This document shows positions 11,111-22,589 of a stretch of 64,000 bases of DNA, one piece after another. The stretch comes from Pegoplata infirma (Eukaryota; Arthropoda; Insecta; Diptera; Anthomyiidae), in NCBI GenBank assembly GCA_963921195.1, contig OY992539.1, positions 35,555,754-35,619,753 on the forward strand, given 5' to 3'. Below the pieces are notes generated by a model. It saw nothing but the letters and a program-made list of their open reading frames with translations. It was not told the origin of the DNA and did not search any database. The number at the start of each line of letters is the position of its first letter. Position 1 is the first letter of the stretch. Position numbers and translations under genes: made by a program.

Positions 11111-11489
11111 TAGTAAAAATAAAATAATCAATACATTATTTTTTTTTTTTTTTTTAATTTTTAGAAAAAAATTTAACACCAAAATTTTTCAGTTCTTTTT
11201 TTTTAAATGTTGTGAAAAATAAAAAAAAAATTAAAATTAATTTTTATTTTTTGGAAAAAACTTTGAAAATTTTTCAGAGATAAAAAAAATAAATTAACTA
11301 CTTTAATTAACTGTTACTACATTACAGTACTTTTTTGTTTTTTGTTCAAATAACGACTTAAAATAACTAACAGAAATAGTTGTTTGATATTTTTCATACA
11401 AAAACAACTGACTTTGTAGTTGAAAACAACTAACTACTGTTAAATATACAAACAACTAACATGTAGTAACTTACAAAATTTTCTGAGTG

Positions 11490-11605
11490 TACCAATCATT
11501 TTTAAATGCATATTTTTGAAGTTTTTAGTGCATATTTTAGATTTTTTAGACTCATATTATAGGCACATATTTAAAATTTTTAGATGCATGAAAGTACTTG
11601 CCCTA
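11490..11605. repeat. TGCATATTTT-repeat fragment
   Basis: A short stretch of ATGCATATTTTTGAA, AGTGCATATTTTAG and GATGCATGAAAG. It resembles longer copies at 21.1, 36.5 and 60.5 kb, all of which have a GTGCATGAA end. Confidence 0.5.
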
Positions 11606-12391
11606 CACTCAAAATAATAACTCTGTAAAATACTCTGTAAAATGACTGTAATCTCAATTCAACAGATATTTGACAGAGTTTTCGGTCAAAATACAGATTT
11701 AAAGAAAATACTTTGTATTTTGTTGTGACAAAAACAAAGTTTCCTCTGTTATATTACTTTTTACTTTGTAATCTTAATTTTACAGATAATTAACAGAGTT
11801 TTCTGCTAAAATACAGATGTAAGCATAATACTTCTTTTTTTTATAACCAAAAAAGTTTTCTGTTTTGAGTAGTTTTTGTTACCAAACATCAAAATTTAAT
11901 CTGTATATTTTTTTTAGAAAAAGTTGAAAAAGTAGCACAAAAAATTTATAATTTTTTTTTTTTTAGAAATCTTAAAACAATTTTACAAAATAAAATGCAT
12001 TTAACTAAACTCTGTAAATTTACAGAGTTTTTTCTGTAAATTATTTTTTGCATCAAATGCATTTTACAAATATGTGTTAATTTACATAGTTTTCTTTGGT
12101 GGTTTATTTAACCAATATTTTATTAGAAACTCTGTAAATTAACAGTTTTTTTGTCCAAATCATTTTACAAAGTTTTAAAGTAAAATTACAGAGTTTTCTC
12201 TGTCAAAAATCTTTCACATTTAACCAATATTTTACTATAAACTCTGTAGATTAACAGTTTTTTTTGCCAAAATCATTTTACAGAGTATTTTAGTAAAATT
12301 ACCAAGAAATGTTGTTAGCTGGAAAAGTATGGTGTACTCTGTTAAATTAGCAGAGTTTTTCTGTAATTTAACAGAGTTATTATTTTGAGTG
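11606..12391. mobile_element. 786-bp CACTCA MITE, ACTCTGTAAAAT subfamily
   Basis: Ends CACTCAAAATAATAACTCTG and AGAGTTATTATTTTGAGTG, flanked by TA. The interior repeats ACTCTGTAAATTAACAG and AAATTACAGAGTTTT. A second copy lies at 57347-58127 inside a LINE. Non-coding. Confidence 0.88.
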
Positions 12392-12679
12392 TAGTAATAA
12401 CCAAAGTGCACGGTGTTGTTTACAATAAACATTTGTTTTTCAGCGGAAATCGAAGAAATGCAAGCATTTTAGATTAAATTGCAAATAACTCACGTATTTG
12501 TTGATAACAGGTACAAATAATTGTTTTTAAAACAAAAACAACAAAAATATAAATTGAACATACCTACATTTGCAATAAATTCGAACAAACAATTATCAGA
12601 ACAATTAAATTTTCTCAGAAAGAAATAATCAATTAATTTCGCTATATCAAAGCCTAACGAAGTAATAAATAACCAAATT

Positions 12680-13530
12680 AAAAAGTTAAATTCGACTTGG
12701 CCGAATCCATGAATGCCCTTCATAAAACACTTTTTTACTGATTAAAATTTCTTTATCTTTAAAGGAAAAAAAGGTGTATTAAAAATTTTACTACAAAAAT
12801 TTTATTTTAAGAAAAAACGTAAAGACGTCTAATTAAAGACATTACATTCAGGAGTTTGGAGAAAGACACTGGAATGGAGTTTCTGTGGCGAAAAATTTTT
12901 CGTCGTTTGTTTTGAGAAATGCATTTGGTTTACAAAATTTCACTAATATTTAGAATCAAATAAAATTTAAGAATTTTTTACCAAGAAAACTTGCTCATTA
13001 AAAATGAGAGAAGAATTTTAGGGATTATAAGATGCAGGCCCCTGTAAAAATCGATTAGATCTTGTCAGATCTGATTTTATCAGAAATTATATAATTGCAT
13101 CTGATTGTATATAATTGTATCTGATCAGATATATTTGAATGTTAATTTTGTGCCAATTTTGACCAAATCCGAGATATAATTAGATCTCGATTTTGGACAT
13201 TTCAGCTTTAATTATATGAAATCAGATACGATATACTATATATGTATATGCAAACAGATCAGATAAGATCTAATACATTTTCACAAGGGGTGGGACAAAA
13301 ATTAAAATACAAATTGTTAATCCCTCAACCAGGCAATCCCTCGACCAGGCAAATTAATAATATATGTAGCAGCCTCCAAAAATAGTATTTTTCATAAACA
13401 TACAGACAAAAGAACTGGCATCGCAAGATCGTCTTAAAAACGATCGGGGTCTCAGAGCGATATTTCGATGAGTTACTAACGGGATCACAAAATTATATAC
13501 CCTCTACCACTCATTGGAGTGTACAAAAAA
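12680..13530 (+). repeat. fly repeat A, diverged copy with a palindromic insert
   Basis: Begins GTTAAATTCGACTTGGCCGAAT and ends with GATATTTCGATGAGTTAC and TATACCCTCTACCAC. From 13030 to 13290 it contains a palindrome-rich stretch (TCTGATCAGATATA, GAGATATAATTAGATCTCG) resembling 20770-20945 and 59500-59690; this is probably a separate small element. Confidence 0.6.
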
Positions 13531-13899
13531 AGGTGTGGTTAAAGAGTTATTTGAAAAAAAAAATCAAGATATTCTTTTTAAGATAACAATGTATTAAAGA
13601 AATAATTACTTGAATAATTATTGACGAAACATAGGCCACATAAATTAATAAAGAAATATTTTGAATTAATCTATAATTACCCAGCAAAAAATAAACGAAG
13701 TGGTTCAAAAATAATTAGTGGTTTCACTACATACAAAGTAGCGATAGGTGCCGAACTTCGTATTCCGTAGGAAGTACTTTTAAAATCACTTCCAAAAATG
13801 CTACAAAATAATAATAAAAACATCTTTCACCAGTTCTTTGCTTAATGATTTTGAAGTACCTTATTCATATGTTCTTAGGAATCAAATCACCACAACATA

Positions 13900-14696
13900 C
13901 ACTCAACCAAAAATCATTGTATTCCCAAAGAAAATCGCTGTAAATTCAACAGAAATCATTGTTGATTTTGACCCTACAAATATTTATGTTGATTTCAATA
14001 AAAATTATTGTCAGTTTTTGTAAAAGTTGATCAACTCGCTTTTTTGTAAATCAACTCTTATTATTTGTAAATTCAACTCATATTTTTGTTAATATAAGAA
14101 ATTTTATTAATAAAAAAAACTTGTTGTTATTTGTTAATATTCTTTTATTAAGCATAAATCACAATATTTTTGTATTATCGTCGGCTTTTTAAGCTGCAAT
14201 ATTTGAAGATTTTCACAAACACTTCGTTTATTATTATTCGTGTTATGCACTCATAAGCCATTCTCCAGTTTTCTGATGATACCAAACAAAATCCTTAAAA
14301 AAACAAAAACGTTTTAATATAGTATGAATACATAAAGTAATCAATGTATTTTTTTACTTACCAAATATTTACAAATCAGATCCTTTTTTTATTTATTTTT
14401 ATAATATTAAATATTTTTATAAAAAACAAACACATAAAATAATTTTATAAGAGATAAACACGATTCACATTGCTACCAACTCACTCGTTAATAATAAAAA
14501 AAAAATGAACGAACAGGGTTGTTTTTTCTATTTTGATTTATCTATTGAATTCTGTACAAGCGTTGTAAAGAGTAGATTCAACTTTACTGATTATTCAACG
14601 ATATCAACATTAATTCTTGTTGAATACGGCATTATTCTGTAAAACTTGATCTACAATGGGTTTACTAATTTTTCTACTAAGATATTTCTATGAGTG
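13900..14696. mobile_element. 797-bp CACTCA MITE, TTGATTT subfamily
   Basis: Ends CACTCAACCAAAAATCATTG and ATATTTCTATGAGTG, flanked by TA. The first 140 bases repeat CAACTC, GTTGATTT and AAAATCATTG blocks. The 61-residue reading frame over these blocks is a repeat artefact. Confidence 0.75.
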
Positions 14697-15184
14697 TATG
14701 AACTTATTTTTCAAATGAAACAATTAGAATGAGGGTGATACACGAAGTATGCAAATTTTTCTACGTCCAGCTTCAAATAGATTTAGGTTTTGCAAAAATG
14801 GTGAAAAAATTTGGTAATGGCATTTCATTTCTCTTTATTTAGAGCAGCGGTGCGCACACACATACCATAACATTTATGCTTGTGTGGGTAATAGCAAGCG
14901 AAAAGTCAACAAATTTGCTCTAGCAACAGAATTTTATAGTGTATGTGTGTCGACAGCGCACAAGTAGCATTTTTTAGCCTATTCCCGCGGGAATAGGAAT
15001 TACAAAAATGCGCATGACTGATTTAGAGCTTAAAAAATCGAAAAGACAAAAATCGATTATTGATAAATTTTTCAAATTTCATATCTTAAATCAAAAAAAG
15101 TTGGTCCTAAATTAAGTAAATACATTTACGAACTAAAGCGGATGTTTCTCCATCACATTATTAAAGATTGTTTAAGCTTTTTAG

Positions 15185-15275
15185 AAAATTTGGTATCACA
15201 ATGGACCTCAGAGTCTACGTGTGTTGACGTAAAACGTCAGCAGCCACTTATAACCTAACCTATAACCTAACCTTT
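15185..15275. repeat. short conserved repeat with TGACGTAAAACGTCA core, copy 1
   Basis: ACAATGGACCTCAGAGTCTA, then TGACGTAAAACGTCAGCAGC, then CACTTATAACCTAACC. Copies stand at 48577-48645 and 58188-58255. The core is an inverted repeat TGACGT/ACGTCA like a CRE site. It resembles the tail of a small dispersed retroposon. Confidence 0.65.
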
Positions 15276-15339
15276 TTAGATAATTGCGGTTTAGGCTTGT
15301 GGTCAGAACAAACTGGTGAATCGATTCGCCGTGAATTTT

Positions 15340-15960
15340 TATAGTTTTGTGATCTTTATAATTACTCCTATTTTTAATTCGAAGTATATACGTTTGTTTA
15401 TCAATGAAATTAATTTTTCTATCGCGAAAGGTTTTTAAGATATTCGCGTTTGAATATTGATATATTTGAGTCTCCTCTGTAACGTATTTTTAAGTTGCTC
15501 AAACACAATAGTACTCAATTTAGTAAAAATAAGACATCTTTATTACAAATCAGGTATCCAAATTTTTCTATCGCGTACGGTTTTTTAAATATTGGCGTTT
15601 AAAAATCTAAACTCCACTGTTGCGCACTTATATTCTTTATAAATCACACTAAAATTTTTAAACGCGAATATCTCAAAAACAGAACATGCTTGAAAAATTT
15701 GGATTGCAGTTATGGAATCAGGAGGTGCATTTTATATGAAATCAAGTCCTATTTGGTGGAAGCAACGTAAGAATACGTAACAGTAGACCCCTAAAAGTGC
15801 TGAATTTTTTTTTTTTTTACTTTTTAACAACGAATATCTCAAAAACGGTACTTGCTATAAAATTTGGACGGTAGATTTGGAAGCAGGAGACCAAAATCTA
15901 TAAGGACCAGTTAGAAATTTCACTTGGAGCTTTTTGCTGTCGAACAGTGTTTTTAGTATA
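15340..15960. repeat. fragment of the CACACCC foldback family
   Basis: Contains the family phrases GCGAATATCTCAAAAAC, GGATTGCAGTTATGGAATC and TTTTGCTGTCGAACAGTG. These match parts of the complete copies at 22590-24070 and 28141-29010. Neither end is preserved. Confidence 0.6.
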
Positions 15961-16359
15961 ATATTACAAAAAAATACTCGTTCAATTTATATTACAAAAA
16001 TAAGTGAAAAAATCACTTCTAATTTAGAGGTTCTAAATCACCAAATAAAAATTATATAATCACACCCAAAATGCCAAGAAATATGTACTTCTAAAGAAGT
16101 GATGAAATATTAAAATCCGGATCACTACATCAGAAGTTGTGATAAAAATGTTAATATATATGTACATAATAAACACTAGTGATATATGTTATTCTTAAAT
16201 GTCAATCTTTCGCCACTGAAAAGTGGCGAAAAAAATAACATACTTTGTGTGTCACGCCCATATTAAATTCATCAATGTTTCAGTTGAAGAAGAAGTACAT
16301 CTGGTTCATAAGTTGTGGTGAATTTTGTAGTGAATGGTGAGCTCTTTTTTTGCTGGGTA

Positions 16360-16776
16360 ACTAAAGATTACAAAAAAATTAACAAACGATTATTATGTTT
16401 TAAATAATTTTGTATACTCTTCAACTAAAGTATGGGGGTATACAACAAAAGTTTTCCCTAAAAGAAATAAACCAACCTTTGAAAAACGCCATTTTGAATG
16501 AAACAATTTTATGTTATAAGAAGTTCAAAGATCTGCATTTGGACCCAGGGGATTAAAAAAGGTCGTTTTTGGGCGTGGATATTAACACACCTGCAAAATT
16601 TGTTTTTATTTGTTAAGACTTCCCTTCAGGAAAAATGATAGGCCATGTGACATATCAGACAAACCTATCACAAATTCGACACCTTTCATATTAAAATACC
16701 TATCACTATTCTTAATAAATGTCTCAGCCCTGGATATATAACTAGTGTCCAGTGATATGTCGACATGTCCCCTAGG
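16360..16776. other. diverged repeat A-like spacer
   Basis: The start has TGTATACTCTTCAACTAAAG and AGTATGGGGGTATAC, like a worn repeat A end. The 61-residue minus-strand frame over 16606-16791 shows no known motif, and a similar phrase recurs near 18700-18760. It is treated as repeat DNA. Confidence 0.4.
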
Positions 16777-17308
16777 CACACCCTTTTTCAAGCAATTTTA
16801 GGTTGTGTTAAAAAGGTGACAAAATCGGGTAATGGCATTTCACTCCTCTTTAATTTGAACTTTAAAAATCGTTAACACAAAAATCCTAGCTGATCCCGTT
16901 TTCAAGTTATTGCTAAATAGGTACACTGTTCGAAAACAAAAACCTCCCAGTGAAATATCCAATTGATTCTTATAGATTTTGCTCTTCTAAATCCAAATAT
17001 GCCATCCAATTTTTTCTAGCACGTACCGTTTTTGAGATATTCGCTGTTAAAAAGTCAAAAATCCAATAATGTCGGACTTTTGGTGGTCCACTGTTACAGA
17101 TTATTCCAAAAATACGACTTGATTTCTTATAAAATAGACCTCCTGATTTCAAAACTGCAATCCAAATTTTTCTTTTTTTGTTGTCAAACAGTGTAACTTT
17201 TTAGCAATAACTCGAAAACAGTATCAGCTCGGATTTTTATGTTAACGATTTTTAAAGTTCAAAATAAAGAGGAGTGAAATGCCATTACCCGATTTGGTCA
17301 CCATAAGT
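16777..17308. mobile_element. foldback element, CACACCC family, internally deleted
   Basis: Left end CACACCCTTTTTCAAGC, then GACAAAATCGGGTAATGG. The same sequence returns inverted near 17270-17305 as GAGTGAAATGCCATTACCCG. The arms are about 250 bp. The right terminus is lost, so no target duplication can be read. Confidence 0.75.
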
Positions 17309-17489
17309 AACATTTTATTTTTTGTTGTTTTTCGCCTTCTACTGATGTTCCGTTGACAGATTTTTGGCAGAAGTCTTGCTTAAACCCTCCTTACAAGTAT
17401 CTTGAGTATGAAAGTTTTTCAAAAGATCTGTTTTCTACATAATTTCAAAAGTTTTAAGTCAAAAACCACCATAAAATTAAATGTTGCTT

Positions 17490-17712
17490 ATCGACTTTTT
17501 ACAATAAGCACTTCAATTAAATAGATCCTGATTCCAAATCTGCCTTCCAAATTTGTCTATCACTTAAGGTTTTTAAGATATTCGTATTTGAATATTGAAA
17601 AATCCCAAATTTAGCACTTTTTGGGTCTTCCCTGTAACGTATTCTTAAGTTGTTCACACGAAATAGGACTAGATTTAGGATAAATGAGACCTCTTGATTC
17701 CAAATATATATA
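17490..17712. repeat. fragment of the CACACCC foldback family
   Basis: TGCCTTCCAAATTTGTCTAT, TTAAGATATTCGTATTTG and TAACGTATTCTTAAGTTG match the interior of the copy at 22590-24070. Confidence 0.55.
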
Positions 17713-18559
17713 GGTAATTTATAAAGCCTTAATTTAAGCTTAATGGCGTCCAGATTGAGTAAATAATAAATGTGCTACGAGGGTCAATCTGGAAAATGAA
17801 ATTGTTTATAGACATTTTTTGGAACATTTTTTAAAAATATTTCCAAATCGATTTTTTCCAAGTTCAAGCATTGAAAATTTAAAAAAATGTCCACTAGATT
17901 TTATTTAGTAATCAAATAATTTTTCGAACAACCCAAACAAACAGTGAAATTTTTTAAGCACAGTAGAAAAAATCCACAATATTTTGACCAAAATTTTTTT
18001 GTAAACAAAGATATGATATTATTTTTAGTACAACTAAAGGGTACTTTTCACTATCACACATTTCCATTATACAAGCGTAATTTCACCATGTTAGCGAAAT
18101 ATTTTTTTAAAAAATTTGGCCGGAAATTGAAAACTTATTAGATACGACTAGGTTTCAATCAAAAAAGAATCCAAAAATCTTTAGGAAGTTGGTAAATTTT
18201 GATGTGTATAATGGAAAAGTGTGATAGTGGAAAGTAGCCTTAAGTCTATAGTAATGAAATATTAAAATAATTAAAATTTTTTTTTTGTTTACAAAAAATT
18301 GCTGGTCAAAAGAATTGGAAGTCAAAAAATTTTGAATTTTTCTACTGTACTTAAAAAATCGCACTGTTTGTTTAGGTTGTTGGAAAAATTATTTGATCAC
18401 TGAATAAAACCTATTGGAGCTTTTTTTAAATTTCTAATGTTTGAACTTGGAAAAAATCGACATAGAAATATTTTTAATAAATGTTCGACTCTCGTAGCAC
18501 ATTTATTATTTACTCAATCTAGACGCTATCAAACTTAAATTAAAGCTTTAAAAACTACC
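17713..18559. mobile_element. 847-bp foldback element, almost all hairpin
   Basis: Arms of about 400 bp (17713-18130 and 18150-18559) meet at a spacer of only a few tens of bases. Both arms carry AGATTGAGTAAATAATAAAT and GTGCTACGAG, inverted. The 65- and 69-residue frames on opposite strands look homologous (both have TFHYHTFPLY) only because they sit on mirrored arms. No target duplication was recognised. Confidence 0.85.
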
Positions 18560-18789
18560 CACATAACGTTTTTTATAATAATACTCGTTTGATAATAATA
18601 ATGTTTAGTTTTGTTAACTTTGTCTTTAACAAATTTCATCTACTATACAAAAGTTTCCAATGTATTGTCGCCCACTGTATATGAAACATTTGTGAGGAAT
18701 GTCTAAACCTCTGATGCATCACCTGTGACATGTCACTGGACCTATTCTTGAGGCACACAACACTTTTCGGTTTTATACACCATTTTTAA

Positions 18790-19012
18790 CTGTTAACAGA
18801 AATAGTCTATTTTATTTCAGATTTTCTATTTATGTTTCAGAAATAGTCGATTGTATTTTAGATTCTCTAATTGTATTTAAGAAATAGTCAATTGTATTTC
18901 AGATTCGTGCAATTGTATTTCAGAAATATTCAATTTTATTTCAAAAATAGTCAATCTATATTTCAGAAATGGTAAATAAATACAATTGACTATTTCTGAA
19001 ATACTTACGGAC
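18790..19012. repeat. inverted minisatellite, about 20-bp unit
   Basis: About eight diverged forward copies of AATTGTATTTCAGAAATAGTC-like blocks end near 18970. They are followed by an inverted copy, TACAATTGACTATTTCTGAA. Confidence 0.75.
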
Positions 19013-19953
19013 AAATCTTTATAAATAAAAATCAAATGTCGTTCGTTGGTAATCGCATCACTTGACAACGGCTGGAGTAAAAACCACAAAAAAATATGAA
19101 AAGTGTATTTTTTCTACCTTGTTTACTACAATCACGTAAATTCAATAATATTTTAGTGGTAGTTACACGCGAACCAAAAATTGTTATTAATGAACATTAT
19201 CATTTTGGTTTTAAGAAAATAAAAACAGTAATTCACATTTTATTTTTTTTAGTCGGTAGATTATGCAGTCAAACTGAGGTGGTGTCCTTCGTCAATTTTA
19301 AAATAAGACACCAGGCTAAAAACACGATCATGTTAATAACAGATATGATTAATATTAATCATATATTATTCAGAAAAATTTAACGACTGAACAAAATGAA
19401 CGAAAATAATAGCTCACCCAATTAAACAAGAAAGCATACCTACTTTTGACCAATTTTGATAAAAATTCAATAACAACCTGATCTCAGTAACATAAAATTT
19501 AATTTTTCGAGACCGAATGTTTAGATCGCTTAAAAATTAATCCGCCTTTTCTCAATTAAAATTCATTATCAGTTTTTGTTTTATATAAAACTAGAAGCTG
19601 TTTAGCTTTTTATTTCAACCAATAATAATTATAATTATTAACAATAGAACTATAAATACATACTTTAATTATTTACAATTTTAAGTTATAATAAAAATTA
19701 ATGTTTTAAGGAGAAGCGTATCTTAATATGTACTATAGTTAAGAGGTATAAAGGAGTTTCGTAACATTTTTTTTATACAATATGTATAAATTTTATAGAT
19801 TATTTTTTTTATTATCACAAATAGTTGGCTATAATAAAAATTATAAAATATATATAACAAGATAAAAATCAATAATAAAAAAAAATATAATAAACGTAAA
19901 AATTTTAAAACTTATCAACAGGGTAATATGTGTATTTGTTTAAAGTACAAATA
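19013..19953. other. AT-rich spacer, nothing recognised
   Basis: The stretch is AT-rich with long A and T runs. The longest frame (95 codons from 19096) has no recognisable domain, splice context or biased codon use, so no gene is called. Confidence 0.4.
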
Positions 19954-20437
19954 CCCAGTCAGAAATTGCCAACCGTACCAAAAATTTTGTGTTGGCACAA
20001 TATCGGGCTAGCCAAAAACACAACATTGTATAATGTAAAACAGTTTTACTAAAAATATTGTGTTGTTACAACTTTGTGTTTACATAAAACACTACACTAT
20101 GAATTATAATTGAAAATTTTTAACATTTTTATTTTTTTTATCTAAGTGAACACTTAAGTAGTTGCTTTTTTAACTAATTTGCACAAAATGGTAACTAAAA
20201 AGCACTACATCGAGATTTTCAATATATCCCTAAGCAAAATATAAATCCAATGTCGTAAATTTGTAAAATCAATGTTAACCCAACGTCAAAACAAAAGTCG
20301 AGCGATCGTTGGCCACTGTTATCATTTCAACTTCGAAATGACGTCGTAGACTTAGAAACGGGTATGATATGCCAACGTTGGTACCGTCGCCGCCAACTTC
20401 ATTCCAACGTTGGCCCGTTTGTATTTTTCTGACTGGG
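19954..20437. mobile_element. 484-bp MITE with CCCAGTCAGAAA ends
   Basis: Ends CCCAGTCAGAAATTGCCAAC and GTATTTTTCTGACTGGG, flanked by TA (19952-19953 and 20438-20439). The interior has palindromes around CCAACGTTGG. Non-coding. Confidence 0.82.
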
Positions 20438-21055
20438 TAGTTTTAAGTTCAAAAATAATTTTTATTTTTAATTAAAGCATAAAGGTTTTAACAGTTAAAT
20501 AAGTACTTACTAAGTACATAAAGATTTCCAGTTTTTTTTATTTTCAAGTCCTTTAGAAAGAAAAAAAATTATGTAAATGATGTTATAAATTGAAATTTGT
20601 TTGGAGTTAGGAGAATTTAACATTTCTAGAGGATTTTCAAGAGTCAAAGAATTAAAAAAATCGGGATTTCGTACACTTCTCGGTATTGGTACGAATTTAT
20701 AAACCGAAAATTTTGAAATTTTTTTTTTCAAAAAAGATGGAATTTTTTTTATAAATATTACACCGTGTAAAGATGTATAAGATCTTTTTTGATCTGTTTA
20801 TATATATTCATAAATGATTGCCTGAAATTATATCTGAGATAGTCAAAATCAATATATAATTATATCTCGCATTTGGTCAACGTTGGCACAAATGCGACAA
20901 CTAATTTTGTGTGATCAAATACAATTAAGTATATGAAGTCATATATTACATCGTCCAACAAAAATCAAAAAAGTTGTTAAACAAGAACTGGATACTCTAC
21001 GTTTGAAACTAGAGAGTGCATTAACAGTTTTTCTTTGCATGTTTTTTGTCGATAG
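20438..21055. other. AT-rich spacer with a palindromic repeat piece
   Basis: 20770-20945 carries TATAATTATATCTCGCATT and ATTTTGTGTGATCAAATAC, resembling the palindromic stretches at 13030-13290 and 59500-59690. The rest shows nothing recognisable. Confidence 0.4.
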
Positions 21056-21572
21056 TCTGAAAACGATATCGACCAATTATCCGAATCAAGAAATTTGCGT
21101 TAAAATGGCATTGATTTGATTTTGCATATTTTGGTGAAAATGCATATTTTTGCACATTTTGGTTTTAAATGCATATTTTGTGCATATTTCCAACTTTTAA
21201 GTGCATATTTTTGCATATTTTGGCAAAAATTATCAAAAACACAAATTAAAATTTATTTATTTCAAAAACTAGTATAAATTTTAAAAAATTATTTTAAAAT
21301 AAGAAAAATTTTTTTTCTCATTTTTTTTTTATAGATTGTTTTATTTTCTAAAAAAAACTTGCTTTTATTAAGTTTTGAATGCTTCTTTTTGAATCCGACG
21401 TTATTTTTGGTTTTTTAAGAAGTTTTTGGTATGTCAACAAGATTTTTATTGCACACATTTTATTTTTTAGTGCATATTTTAAGTTTTTCTAATACATATT
21501 TTGAATTTTTTATCGCATACTTTAAGCGCATATTTTCGATTTTTTAGTGCATGAAAATCTCATCCCTAGTGA
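21056..21572. repeat. TGCATATTTT-rich element
   Basis: Repeated TTTTGCATATTTTGG and AGTGCATATTTTAAG blocks end with TTTAGTGCATGAAAATCTC. The same end occurs near 36700 and 61460. Confidence 0.6.
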
Positions 21573-21577
21573 TCATG

Positions 21578-22001
21578 TTTCCTTTTTAAAGGACTTCAAA
21601 GTTTTAGAGGATTAAATTTTATAAAATATTTTTTTAATATTTTTACTTGTCCAAGGATGCCACTAGTGATAGCAAATGATAGAGCAGGATCTCCCCTAAT
21701 TTTCCTATTTTATTATTTTTACATATCAGAAAAAAGAAGGTAAGTTACGTCCTTTCAAAAATGTATCCTTCAATATCATTCAAAATTTTCAACAATATAT
21801 TTTGATTAAGTTTTCAAATGACTTTATTCACATCCTTTTAACCTGATATGGCAAAATAAAAAAATGAAAAAATTAGGGGAGATTCTTCTCTTTCATTTGC
21901 CATTACCAGTGTCATCCTAGAACAAGTACAACTATTTCAAAAATATTTGACAAAATGTATCCTTTAAAACTTCGAAGTCCTTTTAAAAGGAAACAGGATC
22001 A
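21578..22001. mobile_element. 424-bp foldback MITE
   Basis: GATCATGTTTCCTTTTTAAA and GGACTTCAAAGTTTTA at the left recur inverted at the right as AAAACTTCGAAGTCC and TTTTAAAAGGAAACAGGATC. Inner matches include AGGGGAGATTC against GGATCTCCCCT. Non-coding. Confidence 0.8.
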
Positions 22002-22144
22002 CGAAATGAAAAACTGTAAATGCAGTTGTACTCCATTTGATACCTACTTTCAGACGTATATCATCAGGTTCATGTTTAATATTGGCCAAACGATTTTTAC
22101 ATGGGACGTTTTAAAAGTTATTGAAAAATACTTTCATTTAAAAT

Positions 22145-22533
22145 CAAGGTTGGCAATCGATACCCACCCAGAATAACGGTATTTGGCTATTGTACCGCAA
22201 CCAATAAAGATATGAACATTTTTAAAAGCGATTATGAAAGTCGATGAAATTTCTAGTATTTTTGATGTGTAACTTCATGTTTATACCGGTTGCTTTTCGA
22301 AATATAGGCCAATACCTTTATATTATAAAGTTTATAATACCGTTTGAAACGGTATTTTAAAGGTATTGGCCTATATAACGAAGCTAAACCGATATAAACA
22401 CGAAGTAACACATCAAAAATACTAGAAATTTCATCTACTTTCATAATCGCTTTTAAAAATGTCCATATCTTTATTTTTTACGGTACAATAGCCAAATACC
22501 GTTATTGTGGGTGGGTATCGATTGCCAACCTTG
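22145..22533. mobile_element. 389-bp hAT MITE forming a near-perfect hairpin
   Basis: Ends CAAGGTTGGCAATCGATACC and GGTATCGATTGCCAACCTTG, flanked by a perfect 8-bp duplication TTTAAAAT (22137-22144 and 22534-22541). The arms of about 175 bp, with TATTTGGCTATTGTACCG, pair almost throughout. Confidence 0.93.
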
Positions 22534-22589
22534 TTTAAAATAAATCTGGTTTCAATTAAATTTAGAAAAAAAACTTACTTATGTCTTCT

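Larger units (their letters stand above)
9941..11489. mobile_element. CACTCA MITE interrupted by two nested insertions
   Basis: Same family as 6915-7478: CACTCAAAAAATTATGTTA at the left, ACAAAATTTTCTGAGTG at the right, TA on both flanks. The stretch that reads GTCAAAACAACTAAAATG then TAGTAAAAATAA in the intact copy is opened at 10127-10463 by a hAT MITE and again at 10468-11112 by another TA-target MITE. Removing both, with one copy of each duplication, restores the intact copy's order. Confidence 0.88.
13680..16357. mobile_element. composite TA-flanked element with CCCAGC ends
   Basis: Left end CCCAGCAAAAAATAAACG and right end GAGCTCTTTTTTTGCTGGG, flanked by TA (13678-13679 and 16358-16359). 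The outer parts (13680-13897 and about 15970-16357) share AAGTGGTT and TCACTTC motifs. The middle is built from other repeats: a CACTCA MITE (13900-14696), an ACGTC-palindrome fragment near 15190 and foldback-family DNA at 15340-15960. No transposase recognised. Confidence 0.65.

Noticed and set aside
19096..19383. 95-residue frame in AT-rich DNA
   Set aside because: No domain, no splice context and no conservation visible; this length is expected by chance in a window of this size.
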